Shown: piece by piece, positions 12,181 through 24,173 of the stretch
How the letters are laid out: the number at the start of each line of letters is the position of its first letter
How positions within the stretch are numbered: the stretch's first letter is position 1
Source of the DNA: Aptenodytes patagonicus
Lineage: Eukaryota > Chordata > Aves > Sphenisciformes > Spheniscidae
Reading direction: 5' to 3'
Assembly (NCBI RefSeq): GCF_965638725.1
Contig: NC_134950.1
Span: forward strand, 106,724,802 to 106,788,801
DNA: 64,000 nt
Program-made: the position numbers and the translations under genes
Notes under the pieces: model-generated
Told to the model about the DNA's origin: nothing
The model's input: the letters and a program-made list of their open reading frames with translations, nothing else
Database searches by the model: none

Positions 12181-13350
12181 CTGGCTCTGGATGAGGAGCA
12201 GGCGGAGGCCGAAGGGCGGGTGCGGGGCGGCGGGCGCTGCGCGCGGGGGGCTGAGCCGAGGTCGGTCCCGGGCTCCAGCGATGCTGCCGCCACCGCCGCC
12301 GCCCTCGCGGCGCGCGGAGTGAGAGCGGCAGCAGGCGGCGGAGGAGGAGGAGCCGCGGGGCGGGGCGGCGGGCACGGCGCGGCGCGGCGCGGGAGGGGCG
12401 CGGCGGCCGAGGCGGAGGCGGCGGCGGCGGTGGGGCCGGCGCCAGCGCTGTGAGGAGCGGGAGGCGGAGGCTGCGGCGCGGGCCCGCGACCCAGCAGGCG
12501 GCGGCGGCGGCAGGAGCGGCGGCGGCGAGGCGGCAGAGCGGCGGCGGGCTCCCCCTGCAGACCGCCCGGGTAGGTGCAGCGGGGCGAGCCGGCGGCGCCC
12601 GCAGGCGGCGCCCGCAGGCGGCCCGCCCCGAGGGGCGCGGGGAGGCGGGGGCGGAGGTGCCCGGCGCGGGCAGGGCGGCCCCCGCAGGCGGAGGCGCTGT
12701 CGCCGCGGGAGCGAGGCGGCGCGCCGGCGGCTGTCGATGCACGCCGGCTTCGGCGCGCTTCGCTGGCCGTGCTCGCATCTCGGCTCGCCTTGGCGGGGCG
12801 TTGGGAGCCCGGACCCCGCCTCGCCGAGGGCTGACGGGCTTCGCTGGGGGACGGGCGGGGAGGGTCCGTGCGCCGAGCTGTGCTGCGGAGCCGGATCGCT
12901 GCCGGGGGGTGTTGCCCCTTCGCGGTAGTGGCGTTTCCGAGTCTCCCTGCCCGGGAAGCACCTGGAGGCGCCGGAGGCGTTTATGCTGAAGCCCCCGCGG
13001 TAGCTGGATCGCTCTATGCGGCCCCGGCGGGGGCGGCTCCAGTCGGGCTCGAGGGTGTCGGCCCCGGGGCTGCCGGGCAGTGCCGGTGCTCGCTGGCGTG
13101 CTCTGGACGCCGAGCCGGCTAACGGGGCGCGGATGGGGCAGGGCTGCGGGCTCCCTGCCTCCCGGCGGGGCTGTGACCGCCGGTGTCTTGGGGGGTGCTC
13201 CCGCCGTAGCTGACTTCGCTAAACCTCAGCGATGTCCGCCGTGTTTCCCCGAGGGCAGCCCTCGTGGGCTTGCACGGGAGTAATCCCCCGTGCCCCTGCC
13301 CGCAGCGCACACGAGCGGAGGAGGGACTTCCGGGTTTGCCCACGATCGGA
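11900..13350. promoter_or_regulatory. CpG island at the ADNP2 5' end
   Basis: The sequence is strongly GC-rich with very dense CpG, against AT-rich flanks. It peaks at about 12200-12900, where (GCG)n-like runs dominate. Long open frames here (up to 345 codons on minus) are by-products of GC richness and have Ala/Arg/Pro/Gly-biased composition. A 15-base C run follows at 13442-13456. Such islands normally mark promoters of broadly expressed genes, which suits ADNP2. Confidence 0.85.
12175..12569 (+). other. ADNP2: ADNP2 exon 1 (non-coding, 5' UTR), inferred
   Basis: Inferred first exon. The start is placed at the YY1-like/initiator element near 12175. The end is set by a good splice donor, with the exon ending cccgg and the intron starting gtaggt at 12570. 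ADNP2 in mammals also begins with a non-coding exon in a CpG island, and the coding start lies in exon 2. Other donors in this GC-rich block cannot be excluded, so both limits are approximate. Confidence 0.45.
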
Positions 13351-16202
13351 AGTAGAAATTAGCCTAATGAGACATTTTAACACAGGGAGGACTCGCTGCT
13401 TTACGACTGCTGTTTACCAAACAGCTGTTTAGGACCACTTTCCCCCCCCCCCCCCCTAATTTCTGTCAGTACTTAGGCGATAGAGTATCTGAGGAACCAA
13501 CGTAACAGGTGGTCTCAAAGTCTGTGGATGGAAAGTCTTAGGTACTCCTAGACAGTACGGGTATTTGAAACAGTTTATGGAAAACTGTAACGTGCATAGG
13601 AATCGTATGCATGCAAAATTAGAACCAGAATGTTAATGGAATGCAAAATTACATTAAATATTCTTGTGGAACTTAAGCAATGCATAAATTTGTGCAAAAA
13701 TAAAAAAGTTTGAGTAATGTAAACAAATATAACCTGTACAATGCAAATCATTAAAACCATTTGAATACACGTGCCTTGTGCTTGAGAGTAAGTAGTGGGA
13801 AGCTCTTTTTGTCCTGATTTGTGAATGGAATAAGAGATGGGTATTTGACTTTTGCTGCAACGGTTCGTAGTTCTGTACTGTCAAAATTATGAACAACTCC
13901 CTTTCAACTGATAAATACTTAAGTTCTGACAGGTAAACTATTGGGGGGGAATTGGCTGTTTTCCTTAACAGTTTTCTATCATCAAAAATACATGTTTGAA
14001 CCCCTAAGAGTTTTAAAGACTTAAAAATGAAATACTTATAAAAGACTCAGTCTTGGGATCCCCAATCCAATCTGTATTCTAGAAATCTTAGTGCTCTTTT
14101 TAATAAACTTTCAGTTTAATTTTTGAACAAGAAAAGTGGATTGCTTTAGAGCAGTATTTAGACAAACTGTGTAATAAATATGCTATATTATGAGCTGTAA
14201 TAAGACCTGTAATTCTAATAGTTCACTTCATGAAGGTTTTGTAAAAAAACAACCACCCCCCCAATTTGTAGCAAATCATCAGACACAATGAAGAGCACGC
14301 AAACATAGTTTTGTATTGCCTTATGTTTTACCCCTGGGAACTCCTCGATTTGGGTTAAGTCTTGTTGAACGCTGGTAGAGCTGGCTTGTGTTTAAACAGC
14401 TCAATCCTTCTGCAGCAACCTGTAGCACAGCCTTATTTTTTTCAGTTCTGTCCCCTTGCTGAATTATTCAGGTTGTGGGTTATCTGTGCTGTGGACTGTT
14501 AGTGCATCTGTGTGAAATGTCTTTGAGTCACCAGGCTGACTAGTGCAGTGCAAATGCAGTTGTACTTCTTCCTGGAATAGCTGGGCTCGGTGTGTGACTC
14601 TTCCGCTCACATATGCATGGGGCTGATGAGTCCTGCAGGATTTGAATAGGCTCCGCGTAGATGCTCAAGTCATCTAGAATGAGCTTGGGTCCTGCTGGGT
14701 TCAATTTCTGGCTAATGCTGATCCCCAGAGGAGTCAAGCTCTGTGTGAGTCACAGTGCTCTAGGAAGGCTCCATGAGTTTGAATGGTATAGTCCCTTCTC
14801 TTCTAACTAGTCTTGGATAACAGAGGTTTGATTGTGTGTTAATAAAGCATTACAATAGTTATTTAAACCACAGTAGCTAAAGTTAGTGATCTAAGTTCGT
14901 TTTGATTTGACTTTTTAGGTAAGATGCAGGTTGATGCACTGTATCTTTATGTAATCACACACCTTTACTGTGTTAGCAGCTATTGAATGATGGCCATCTT
15001 TGTGTTGGATTAGATGGCTGTTTTAATGGGTATGTGATTTATAGCCAAGAAAAGAGCAAAATTATAGTGACTATGAGAGATCTATAATTCCAGACCCCTA
15101 AAGGTTTGTGACTTAGTTGCATGAAAAAAAAAGTTTAATTTTTTTTCACCCGAGATTTCTATCAAATTGCACTTGGATAGAAATTGGAATTTAAGAAGAT
15201 AAAGTAGCATTATTTTGTTGACCAGAACTACTCTTAGTAAGTTTTATTAATCTATTTTTTTTTCTGTAGTGAGTTTAATTTTAGCTTACAACAAATGAAA
15301 TAATAAACAAGAATAGTATCCATTCTAATCAACTGACTGTTTTTCTTTCCAGGAATCAAATCTTTCAAAGCTGTTGAAACACCTAGATGTGTTGATAGGA
15401 AGCTATGTGCATTACTTCCCTCTCCCTCCAAAGGCTGGATAAGCTTTGATGGTGCCAACGTACTCTTAAATCTGGTTAGGTCTCTCTCAGAAGGCACAGA
15501 TAAGAGTCCAGGGAACGGAACCGTCCGTGTAATATGTGGTTGAGCAGATATCCAGGTATGACTTCTTGGAGGGCTTGTAAGCTTATCAGAAACAAAACAA
15601 AATTGAGGAGAGTAAAATTCAGCATGGCCAAGCTGAACTCACATTCTTCTAGGCAGTTTCTCTGTGCCTGTCCTCCTAGCTGCTGTCTTTGGCATCCAGT
15701 ATTCTTGTTCCTTAGATTCTGAGAATTAGTAGATCACATGCTCTCATTTAATTTTCAGGAATGAAGCAGTTATTACTGTTTTCTCAACTAATACTGAATT
15801 ATCAACTTCTAATGAGTTTACTAAAACGAAAATAAAGAATTCTTTATTGGTGCTTGTCAACTCTGATAACTGCTGAAATATAAGTTGGTAAAAAAAAACC
15901 TTTAAAAATACTTCCCATCCAAATATCCCAAAACCTGAAAGTCTTTATAAAAATCTCTTCCATAGTTACTAATAACAGTTTACTAGATAAGAAGGTATAA
16001 AAACTAAGAATGATTGAATTTCCAAAGCAGATAATATGAAAGGACACAATTCCATAAGCCTTTCCTAATTTCCCTACTATAAGCGGTTCTACGAGCAAGA
16101 GACTAGTGAACGCCAGCTTCCTAGGAACACGTCTGGAGATCTGGCTTCTGTGTAGATTATCTGGTGTCTAAAAAGGGTTACATTGCAGCCTTTTTCTCTG
16201 TG

Positions 16203-16261
16203 GAGAAACCAGCTCTGTGGAGAGCATGTTTCCATGCTCCACTCCACAGAGCTGGTTTCTC
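16203..16261. repeat. Perfect 19+7-bp inverted repeat, 4-base loop
   Basis: The left arm 16203-16228 pairs with the right arm 16233-16261: a 19-bp perfect stem, then a 3-base bulge (16240-16242) on the right arm, then 7 more base pairs closing a tttc loop. The core arm is aaaccagctctgtgg. The loop is too short for a normal microRNA precursor. A local inverted duplication by replication template switching would make this shape. Confidence 0.85.
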
Positions 16262-16452
16262 TCCAGCTGCCTGTTTTCATGAGTTCTTTAGAAATGCCTG
16301 ATTATCTAGTTTACTGCTGGATTTTGCTGGATGTATTTCCATGCGCGTGGAAGGCACGTTTGTGCATCTTCCTTGCTCCAGCTCCATACCAGCTTCATAT
16401 TTAATTTGATTGCATATGCCTAGTTTCCTTAGGAACGCAAACTAAAATGGTA

Positions 16453-16668
16453 CTGGTTTGATGTAAGGAAGAAACCTTTCACTGTGAGCACAGTCCATCG
16501 CTGGAGGAGGTTGCCCAGAGAGGCTGTCAAACCTCTGTCTGTGGAGGTTTTCAAGACCTGACTGGCCAAGACGCAGAGTGCCCTGGTTGCAATTCATTGT
16601 TGAGTCTGCTTTGAATAGGAGGCTGGACTGGGTGTCCTCTTGAGGTCCCTTCCAAGGTGAATGAGTAT
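16453..16668 (+). mobile_element. CR1 3'-region fragment
   Basis: A plus-strand, 5'-truncated CR1. It shows the conserved CR1 segments gaaacctttcactgtgag, ggttgcccagagaggctgt and gaggtcccttccaa, matching in reverse complement the corresponding part of the large element at 1024-5150. The terminal octamer repeat is eroded. It lies in ADNP2 intron 1 in the sense orientation and is non-coding. Confidence 0.85.
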
Positions 16669-19600
16669 TGGTCTAAGAAGTAGACTAAAAGGAAAGCAAA
16701 TAGGAACTTTCCATTTTGTGGTGACTTCTCACTTTGAAGAGGTGAAATGCTAGTATTTTAGCTTTTTTTAATGCAGAGAAATTATAGTCAAGCCTAGTTA
16801 CTTGGCAAACTAGTAGTACTTGTCTTTGACTAGTAAGATGCTGTCCAGACTGTTACCTTGTTGTTTAGACTAGTATTAAAATACTACAGTACTAGTGGAA
16901 GGGAAGAGTTGCATTTGTGATCTTTGTTGAAAAGCTGAACGTAGTTGGATGTTATAATGTATGATTACAAATGTTGTAGAAATGAAGGGAACCTTTAGTG
17001 TTGTATAAAACTCCAGTTTGCTGTATCGTTATGGAGGTGTTAACCTAAACGAACAGTAAATGTAGGAATAGATTGATGGATAAAATGCCTGAGCAAGGGT
17101 TGAATGACCTTTTTAGAACTGAGTTTGGGACATCAGCCGCTGCAATGATTCTTTTATTTTGCTATTAACTTGCCTTGTTTCTGTTTATGAAAAGGTACTG
17201 TCTCTGAAAACTCAATGGATTATCAGTTTTTTGGAAACAACAATTAAAAGTAGTTTAAGATAAACTTGTCTTTTAGGTAGCCAACGCGGTAAAAGGATCA
17301 AGACTCTTGGGCTAGAGTAACTTAGGTTTAATTTTACTGTAGTGCTTTTACATTGAATTTGCTGGTTAAGAATGGGATGCGTACCAATAAAAGATTGACT
17401 GTAGTTATGCATGGAAACAAAGTGCAAGCTAAGGCTTGAAGAATGTCCAAAATACAAGAGAAATAAATTAGTAGTAAAAGAGTATGGATAATAAACTATA
17501 TAGTAATCAGGGAATTAAACTGGGGGCTTGAGGGAATTAAGCTTAGAAGGTTGAAATTTTGTGACCTTTATGATGGGCCATTGCTGGTCTAATGGATACA
17601 GAGAGTGTTAGGTGAGTAATTTAGGGTCTTACTCCCAAGCAGTTTGTTTAAAGACCAGCTGAATAACCTTGCACACGATACAGAAATATACATCTTTTTG
17701 GATTGAAGACCAACTACTTGAAAACTGGAAAATAAGTAACTTCTATTCAAGTTTCTTTTTTTGTATGTGGTGGTGTTTTTTTTTTCCTTCTCCTGGATTA
17801 ATGACTCCCATTTCAGAAAGATTACTGGTTAAGAAAACACTTGAGATACATGGAAGTTACATACTATACCACCTTTGTAGACTAATGTTTCTTTTTTGTG
17901 AGATAGACATGCCTCAAGAAATGTCTGCTTCACCTTCTTCAGTAGCATCAGTGTATCAGTTAAAGGACTGAGATGGAGGAACTGTTTCCGGTGGAGTCTA
18001 ACGTATTGAACCGCATCTCCTTCTGGCTGATCTGAGCGTGGTGACATCCTGTCAGCTCTGTTGTTACCTGCAGTGGACCATGGGGTTGGTGCACATAATC
18101 TGCTAACGTAGAGAGACTGATCATAAAGCTTTAACCAGACACTATACAAATTCCCAGTTGACTTCACTTTAAAAAGAGGATTTTATGTCTTAATTTTACT
18201 CCTTGGATTTTGATAGAATGCCAGACTAGTTACTCTGATTTATTCCATTCTGTATAGGTTCCTGTTCCACACCCACCCCAATGGTATCAGAATGTCTTCC
18301 AGACTTCTTACTGACAAAAAATATTAGAAAACAAGACTAGCATCTGTCAAATGGGGCTCCCTCTCCATTTCTCTCTACACACCTTTCCTTTGGGGGGAGA
18401 AGAAGAGGACAATAGCATGTGAGTTGTTTGAATTTTAATTAAAAAGCCTCAATTGTATGTTCTGTACATAAATTAAGGTTTGTTGGTTTTTTTTTTTTTT
18501 CCTTAAGTGATGACATACAGAGTAGAAAAAGCTTTTGGTTTTTTTTGCTTTTGGTGAGGCTTAGCTTATAGCTTCTGTCTTACGTGGGAAGGGTTTTTGC
18601 AACTGTTTACAGGAAACTCTTGCCTTTCAAGGCAAAGATTTCATGTTGACAGTGATCTTGCTTTTTTTTTTTTTTTGAGAAGTATAGCTTTTCAAGACAT
18701 TCAGGACCATCAAGGCTGAAGTACTGTTTGGGGATTTTCTTTATCTTTTTCTTCTTGTTAGAACTTGTCCTGGATGGATGAATTGTTTAGCAGTAAGGAC
18801 TGAGATCTTTTATACTCTGTTGAGTCCTCTGCCAGCTATTTAAGAACAAAGAAATACCTGTGAAGCTCCCAGTGACTTTTTTCAGTGCAGGGTAGTTCTG
18901 TTGCATTCTGTGCCCATTTAAGTTTCTTAGATCTAGTGTAAATTGCATTTTGCTGTAATCTAGGGAGGAGGTGATAAAGGCACATACTTCTAAAGCTAAG
19001 CCCATGGGGATACCTTATGATGTACTGGGAGCTGAAGATAAGCAACTGATGCACTGCTTATAGCCCAGCTGCATGGGGAGTGATAAAAGCCTAGCTTTTG
19101 GGGAAGCGCTAGACCCTTCGTGGTGGTAGTTCTAGACAGATGGGCAACCACGCTGCACAACAACCCTTCAGATAGATCACCCACAGCAGATAATCTGTCT
19201 TTCTATAATCTTACTTTAGCCGTCATCCTCCTCTGTGTGTTGGACTCCAGCTATCATAGCTTGCTGGAGGGAGCAGGGTAGGGTGTAAATCCAAACTCTG
19301 GAGTAGGGGAAGGTGACAGAGCTATATACACCTCTTCAGAGGAGGAGACCTAAAAGCATACAGGTGTATAAAAAAAAAAAAAAAAAAATTGTCCCACTTC
19401 AGCATATTTAGCTATCAGTGCCATACATGAATTACACTTCACTTCTACTGCATTAATATTGTAGTAGCTTGTTTTATGCCAAGGCCCATATCAGCTTACA
19501 GCAGCAGAAACTTCTGCAGGAAATTTAGATTTTACTAGCAATCATATTTTAAGCATGTACATACATGACAACAAACCAAATTATCAAAGAGGCTTTTCAT

Positions 19601-20013
19601 CTTGACACTAACGTTCAAGGTGAAAGGTGTTGAATTCCTCCTTCCTAAAAAATGAAATGATAGTAATTTTCTAAATAGAACTTAGTAGGATTCTGGTGTT
19701 CATGTTCTCTTACAAAAAAACCACAAAACAGTGTAGCTGCCATATAGACACAAAGAGATCTGAAAGAAAAACTTGGAATTTTGTTTAGATAGAAGAAATG
19801 TAAAGGATCCACCCCCCCAATCAGATTTTGTTTCCTTTAAGAGGAAGCAAGTGATCTACTAGGAAATATTAATGAGACCAGTTCTTTGGCTTAAGGCTTT
19901 TGGGTTTTCATATTTAAGAATACGTTTTTCAGACTTCAGTTTTTGTTTTAATACTGTTAAATGCAAGTGCCTGTGTTCAAGTATTCTATCACTTTTTTGT
20001 ATTTCTTTTTCAG

Positions 20014-20133
20014 GAAAAGTGCAAAATGTTTCAAATTCCTGTTCAAAATCTTGATAATATCAGGAAGGCTCGAAAAAAGGTGAAGGGCATTCTTGTGGAT
20101 CTTGGGCTTGACAGCTGCAGGGAATTGTTGAAG
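20014..20133 (+). CDS. ADNP2: ADNP2 coding exon 2 (start codon exon)
   Basis: The exon is bounded by a polypyrimidine tract plus cag ending at 20013 and by a gtaaag donor at 20134. The ATG at 20026 opens 36 codons that end in phase 0 and begin [12 protein letters not shown], the conserved N-terminus of the ADNP/ADNP2 family. Twelve bases of 5' UTR precede the ATG. The ATG context (gcaaaATGt) is moderate. This small exon is easy to miss because it is under 40 codons. It is placed by its protein match and by splicing in phase with exon 3. Confidence 0.9.
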
Positions 20134-20818
20134 GTAAAGCATTTAAAATAATGTAAACCAATCTGAAACGTAAACCCTTGAAAAATATTTCCCTTTTTAG
20201 TGTATATATGATACTTTTCTGCCATAGATCTTTATGGTGGAGTCTTTACTTGAAGGATTACTCACGACTGACTACTCATATGCCAGGAGTGGAATTTAGT
20301 GTTTTAGTACATAACATTGAAAAGAAACTCTATTTCTCAACAAGATGTGTTATGCGTGGTGCTGCATATTCTCTGCTAGTAATATTTCAACAAAAGGAAA
20401 TGGTACAGCTTTAGGAAAAACACCACAGACTAATGAAATGTTATTTGTGTACTACACAGCAACTTTTCTGCGATTCTTTTAAAATCACAAGCAGATGAAG
20501 ACCGCATCCCATCACATATCAAGGGCAAGCTTCTGAAGGATATACAAATTGTCAGTATTTCTGAAAACAGACAAGCAATTAGACCTAGTAATCTTGTTGC
20601 AGGCCTTTAAACTTCGTGTGCAGGGAAGAATACCAAACTTGTCTTGTTGAGTTGTAGTTTAGTTCTGCACCTTAAAAACTACATGCAAGTGTACTTGGGT
20701 GATCAAGATGAACCTAGTGCCATTGTTGCCACTTTCAGGAGAAAGTATTGTGCAACAAACAGGAGGAATTCACACCATCAGATTGGCAAGCCTAATACCA
20801 GAAAAAGTGCAAACACAA

Positions 20819-21361
20819 TGCCCTGGTTTCGTCTGGGATAGAGTTAATTTTCTTTCTAGTAGATGGTACAGTGCTGTGTCTTGGATTTAGGATGAGAATA
20901 ATGTTGATAACACACTGATGTTTTAGTGGTTGCTGAGTAGTGCTTACACAGAGTCAAGGCCATTTCCTGCTTCTTGCACCGCCCCACCAGTGAGTAGGCT
21001 GGGGGTGCACAAGGAGTTGGGAAGGGACACGGCTGGGACAGCTGACCCCAACTGACCAAAGGAATATTCCATACCATATGATGTCATGGTCAGTATATAA
21101 ACTAGGGGAAAAGCTGGCTGGGGGTCTGCTGCTCAGGAACTGGCTGGGCATTGGTCAGTGGGTGGTGAGCGATTGCATTGTGCATCACTTGTTTTGTATA
21201 TTCGTTTATCATTATTATTCTTATCCCTTTCTTTTCTGTCAAATTGTCTTTATCTCAACCCACGAGTTTTACCTTCTTTTTTCCCCCGATTCTCTCCCTC
21301 ATCCCACTGCAGGGGGAGTGAGCGAACGGTGTTTAGCTGCCTGCCGGGTTAAACCACGACA
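20819..21361 (+). repeat. ERVL 5' LTR
   Basis: 543 bases starting tgccctggtttcg and ending ttaaaccacgaca. A TATA box (tatataa, 21094-21100) is present. The CRE found in the 3' LTR is here changed to TGATGTCA (21079-21086), a CpG-to-TpG loss. The polyadenylation signal ATTAAA of the 3' LTR reads GTCAAA here. In the first hundred or so bases I count four differences from the 3' LTR, with more further in, so the insertion is not recent. Confidence 0.95.
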
Positions 21362-21368
21362 GTCTTTT

Positions 21369-21386
21369 TAGCACCCAATGTGGGGC
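21369..21386 (+). other. Primer binding site, tRNA-Lys type
   Basis: Reads tagcacccaatgtggggc, matching 15 of 18 positions of the complement of the tRNA-Lys(1,2) 3' end. The three differences are all transitions. It begins 7 bases after the LTR end rather than the usual 0-3. ERVL elements are named for a leucine primer, so a lysine-type site is unexpected. Confidence 0.55.
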
Positions 21387-21479
21387 ACAAAGGGTTGCAA
21401 TAACAACAGATCTGATCAGAGCATGTTAAAAGAAATTTGTTACAAGCATTCATTATTAGGTTAATAGTCGCTGGTCGCA

Positions 21480-21920
21480 ATGTTGATTTATTTGCTCTCA
21501 AAGTTGTTGTGCTTGTTCTCAGAGTTGTGTTGTGTAACGCCTTACTTGCAGTATACGTTCCCTGTTGTGCTGTTTATTACCTCTGGGGGCTGGATTAAGG
21601 TTATAATTTTGCTATACTGTGTAACACTGGCTTATGATATGATAGAATTACTGGTCGTGAGACTAATCTGGTATTTGTACTCAGCATTGCCGTCATCTCC
21701 ATACTTCGGGAACCATCTCTCGGAAACTATTAATAATTACACTCTTCACTTTTGCTCCTCGGAGAGCCAATTTATGAGGGAGACAAGGGGGGACAATTTC
21801 CCCTGCACCTTCCCCTTCCCCTCCAGGCTAGTTACACTAGCTCTTGAGAATTTTGAATATCCTTGGGATGTTCAAACCGGGATGTTCAAACCAGCATGTT
21901 CCTATTGCTATGTCTCCTGA
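21480..21920 (+). CDS. ERVL leader ORF, hydrophobic, unknown function
   Basis: A 146-codon open frame between the primer site and the gag-like region. Its first 75 or so residues are strongly hydrophobic, with Leu/Val/Ile/Tyr-rich stretches long enough for two or three membrane spans. The second half is polar with several Cys. It is the longest frame in the leader and is unbroken although the rest of the element is damaged. I do not recognise it. It may be a real accessory reading frame of this family or a chance frame in a T-rich leader. The first codon (TTG at 21480-21482) is not an ATG, so the true start is unclear. Confidence 0.25.
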   Translation: MLIYLLSKLLCLFSELCCVTPYLQYTFPVVLFITSGGWIKVIILLYCVTLAYDMIELLVVRLIWYLYSALPSSPYFGNHLSETINNYTLHFCSSESQFMRETRGDNFPCTFPFPSRLVTLALENFEYPWDVQTGMFKPACSYCYVS

Positions 21921-23318
21921 ATGTGTTTCAGGTCTTGTTTAAGGTTAAACAACTATTTAAGGATACCAGCCAGAGATCTGCCCCAAGGCTGGATAGTTAT
22001 GAGTGGCAGGGTGTGGGGGATAGCATGGGCAAGTACCTAGGCCAGTGGGCACCTCCACTGTTTTGGAACTTCACCCCTGAACAAGTGCAGAATCCTCAAA
22101 AACTAGTGAAATATTTGGAAGAAGTATGCTGTCGTCCTGGCAATTGCAGAGAGACGCAGATCACTGCAACGTGCTGGGGCCTGGCCCATGCCCACCAAGC
22201 CCTGTTCAACACTACTCAGTACCCTCAAGGGGAAGAGGTGGTCTCTGGATCTGCGGATAAAACGACAGGCCCTGCGGCTGCTCCAACCCTCGCGACAGGC
22301 ACTGCAGCTGAACCAGAGGACCAACCTGTGCTGGTATCAGTCGCCCCTGTGCACAAGAAGAAATGCTGTAAGTGAAAGTCAGCCCGTTGAGTAAGGGAAG
22401 AAACTCCTACTAAGAATGGGAAGGAAGAAGAGGTGGACAAGGCAGGGCCATCATGAGAAGAGGAGGAGGAAGTGGCAGAACTCAGAAACGAGGCAGTAAC
22501 CACCCAATCCCTGTCCCTGAGTGAGTTGTGAGACATGCGAAAAGATTTCAGCCGTCGTCCAGGCGAGCATGTTGTCACCTGGCTGCTCCGATGCTGTGAT
22601 CAGGGGTCCAGTAGCCTGGAGTTAGAGGGTAGGGAAGCTGGGATCCCTTTCCAGAGAAGGGGGCATTGACAAAGCGATTGGAAAAGGGGCACAAGCCCTC
22701 GGCCTCTGGAGGCGACTCCTGTCAGGCGTGAAGGTAAGGTATCCCTTCAAGGAAGATGTTCTATGTCACCCAGGCAAGTGGACCACCAATGAGAAGGGTA
22801 TCCAGTATCTGAGGGAATTAGGTGTGCTGGAGGTGATTCATGATGACCTGGACAATGAGCAGTTATCCAGAGATCCAGATGAAGTCAAGGGCACGTGATG
22901 CATGTGGCAGAAGTTGGTATGGAGCACACGAGCGTTGTATGCCAACTCATTGGCAGTAATGACCCGGAAAGATGGAGAGGGACAAACGGTGGATGAATTG
23001 GCTGGCCAACTCCAGCAATACGAAGAAAGTCTCTCTTCCTCCCCGCGGGCCTGCGTCTCGGCTGTGGAGAAACTGTCCCAGGATGTCCAGCGATTCAAAG
23101 AGGATATATCCTACTCCCCACCTCTACGGACCAGTACCTCGGCTGTTAGGAGTCAGCGTTCCTCTGCTCAAGAGAGAGAATATAAAGGGTACACACCATG
23201 GGCCACCCTGTGGTTTTACCTGCGTGACCACGGAGAGGACATGAGGAAATGGGATGGAAAACCTACCTCAGCCCTAGAGGCGCGGGTACGTGAATTGCAA
23301 GGGAAAACAATCACATAA
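21863..23318 (+). pseudogene. ERVL gag-like region, broken
   Basis: Two gag-like stretches, 21863-22375 and 22902-23318, lie in different frames with stops between them. The first contains a PPLFWNFTPEQV-type capsid-like block and an Ala/Pro/Thr-rich linker. The second contains a VWSTRALYANSLAV block and a polar, Glu/Gln/Ser-rich tail. No CCHC zinc knuckle is visible. The position between leader and protease supports the gag call; similarity to characterised Gag proteins is weak by eye. Confidence 0.6.
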
Positions 23319-23489
23319 GGCGGTTCTTCCAGGAAAATTGCTGCTCCAGTTTCCAGCGGGCAGTTCCCCAGACAGAGTAGAAGGGCTGATGTTACTCCTG
23401 ATTTTAATGAAGGAACTCCTGACCCGTATTTCCAAGAAGGGAGTAACGGACACTATGACCAGGACTGGAGGGGCCCTGCCTCCAGCCAG

Positions 23490-24173
23490 GTGGACGAAAG
23501 GGGCAACCGGGTTTACTGGACTGTGTGGATTTGTTTGCCTGGCACATCAGACCCACAGGAGTATAAGGCTCTAGTGGACACCGGTGCACAGTGTACCCTA
23601 ATGCCATCAAGCCAAACAGGGGCAGAACCCTGGAGTATTTCTGGAGTGACAGGGGGATCCCAACAGCTAACTGTATTGGAAGCCGAAGTGAGCCGAACTG
23701 GGAATGAGGGGCAAAAGCACCCCATTGTGACTGGCCCAGAGGCTCCGTGCATCCTGGGCATAGACTACCTCAGGAAGAGGTATTTCAGGGACCCAAAAGG
23801 GTACCGGTGGGCTTTTGGTATAGCTGCCTTGGAGACAGAGGAAATTAAACAGCTGTCCACCTTGCCTGGTCTCTCGGAGGACCCCTCTGTTGTGGGGTTG
23901 TTGAGGGTCGAAGACCAACAGGTGCCAATCGCTACCACCACGGTGCACCGGCGGCAATATCACACCAACCGAGATGTCCTGATTCCCATCCATAAGCTGA
24001 TTCAACGACTGGAGAGCCAAGGAGTCATCGGCAAGACTCGCTCACCCTTTAACAGTCCAATATGGCCAGTGTGGAAGTCTAATGGAGAGCGGAGACTAAC
24101 GGTAGACTATCGTGGCCCAAAACTTCAATATGAATTTGGAGTCAAAGGCAGCCAAGTGGTATGCCACAATTGA
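23490..24173 (+). pseudogene. ERVL protease and start of reverse transcriptase, frameshifted at 3' end
   Basis: An open frame carrying an aspartic protease active site (LVDTGAQ; DTG at 23577-23585) and a downstream ILGIDYL block typical of retroviral protease. After these come the first reverse transcriptase motifs (SPFNSPIWPV and LTVDYRG, about 24040-24115). Directly after VDYRG the frame jumps. The next conserved RT residues (AKWYATID) lie in another frame only a few codons away, so part of the RT fingers appears deleted along with the shift. The product cannot be a working enzyme. Confidence 0.8.

Larger units (their letters stand above)
12570..20013 (+). other. ADNP2 intron 1
   Basis: An AT-rich intron of about 7.4 kb between the CpG-island exon and the ATG exon. 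It contains a CR1 fragment (16453-16668), a 19+7-bp hairpin (16203-16261), a 15-base C run (13442-13456) and a 19-base A run (19370-19388). I see no coding exon in it. Confidence 0.55.

Noticed and set aside
11924-12961. 345-codon minus-strand frame across the CpG island, plus several plus-strand frames there
   Set aside because: Ala/Arg/Pro/Gly-rich low-complexity products of extreme GC content, with no domain. Such frames appear by chance in CpG islands.
16203-16261. Hairpin as a microRNA precursor
   Set aside because: The four-base loop and short stem do not fit Drosha/Dicer processing. I keep it only as a structural finding.
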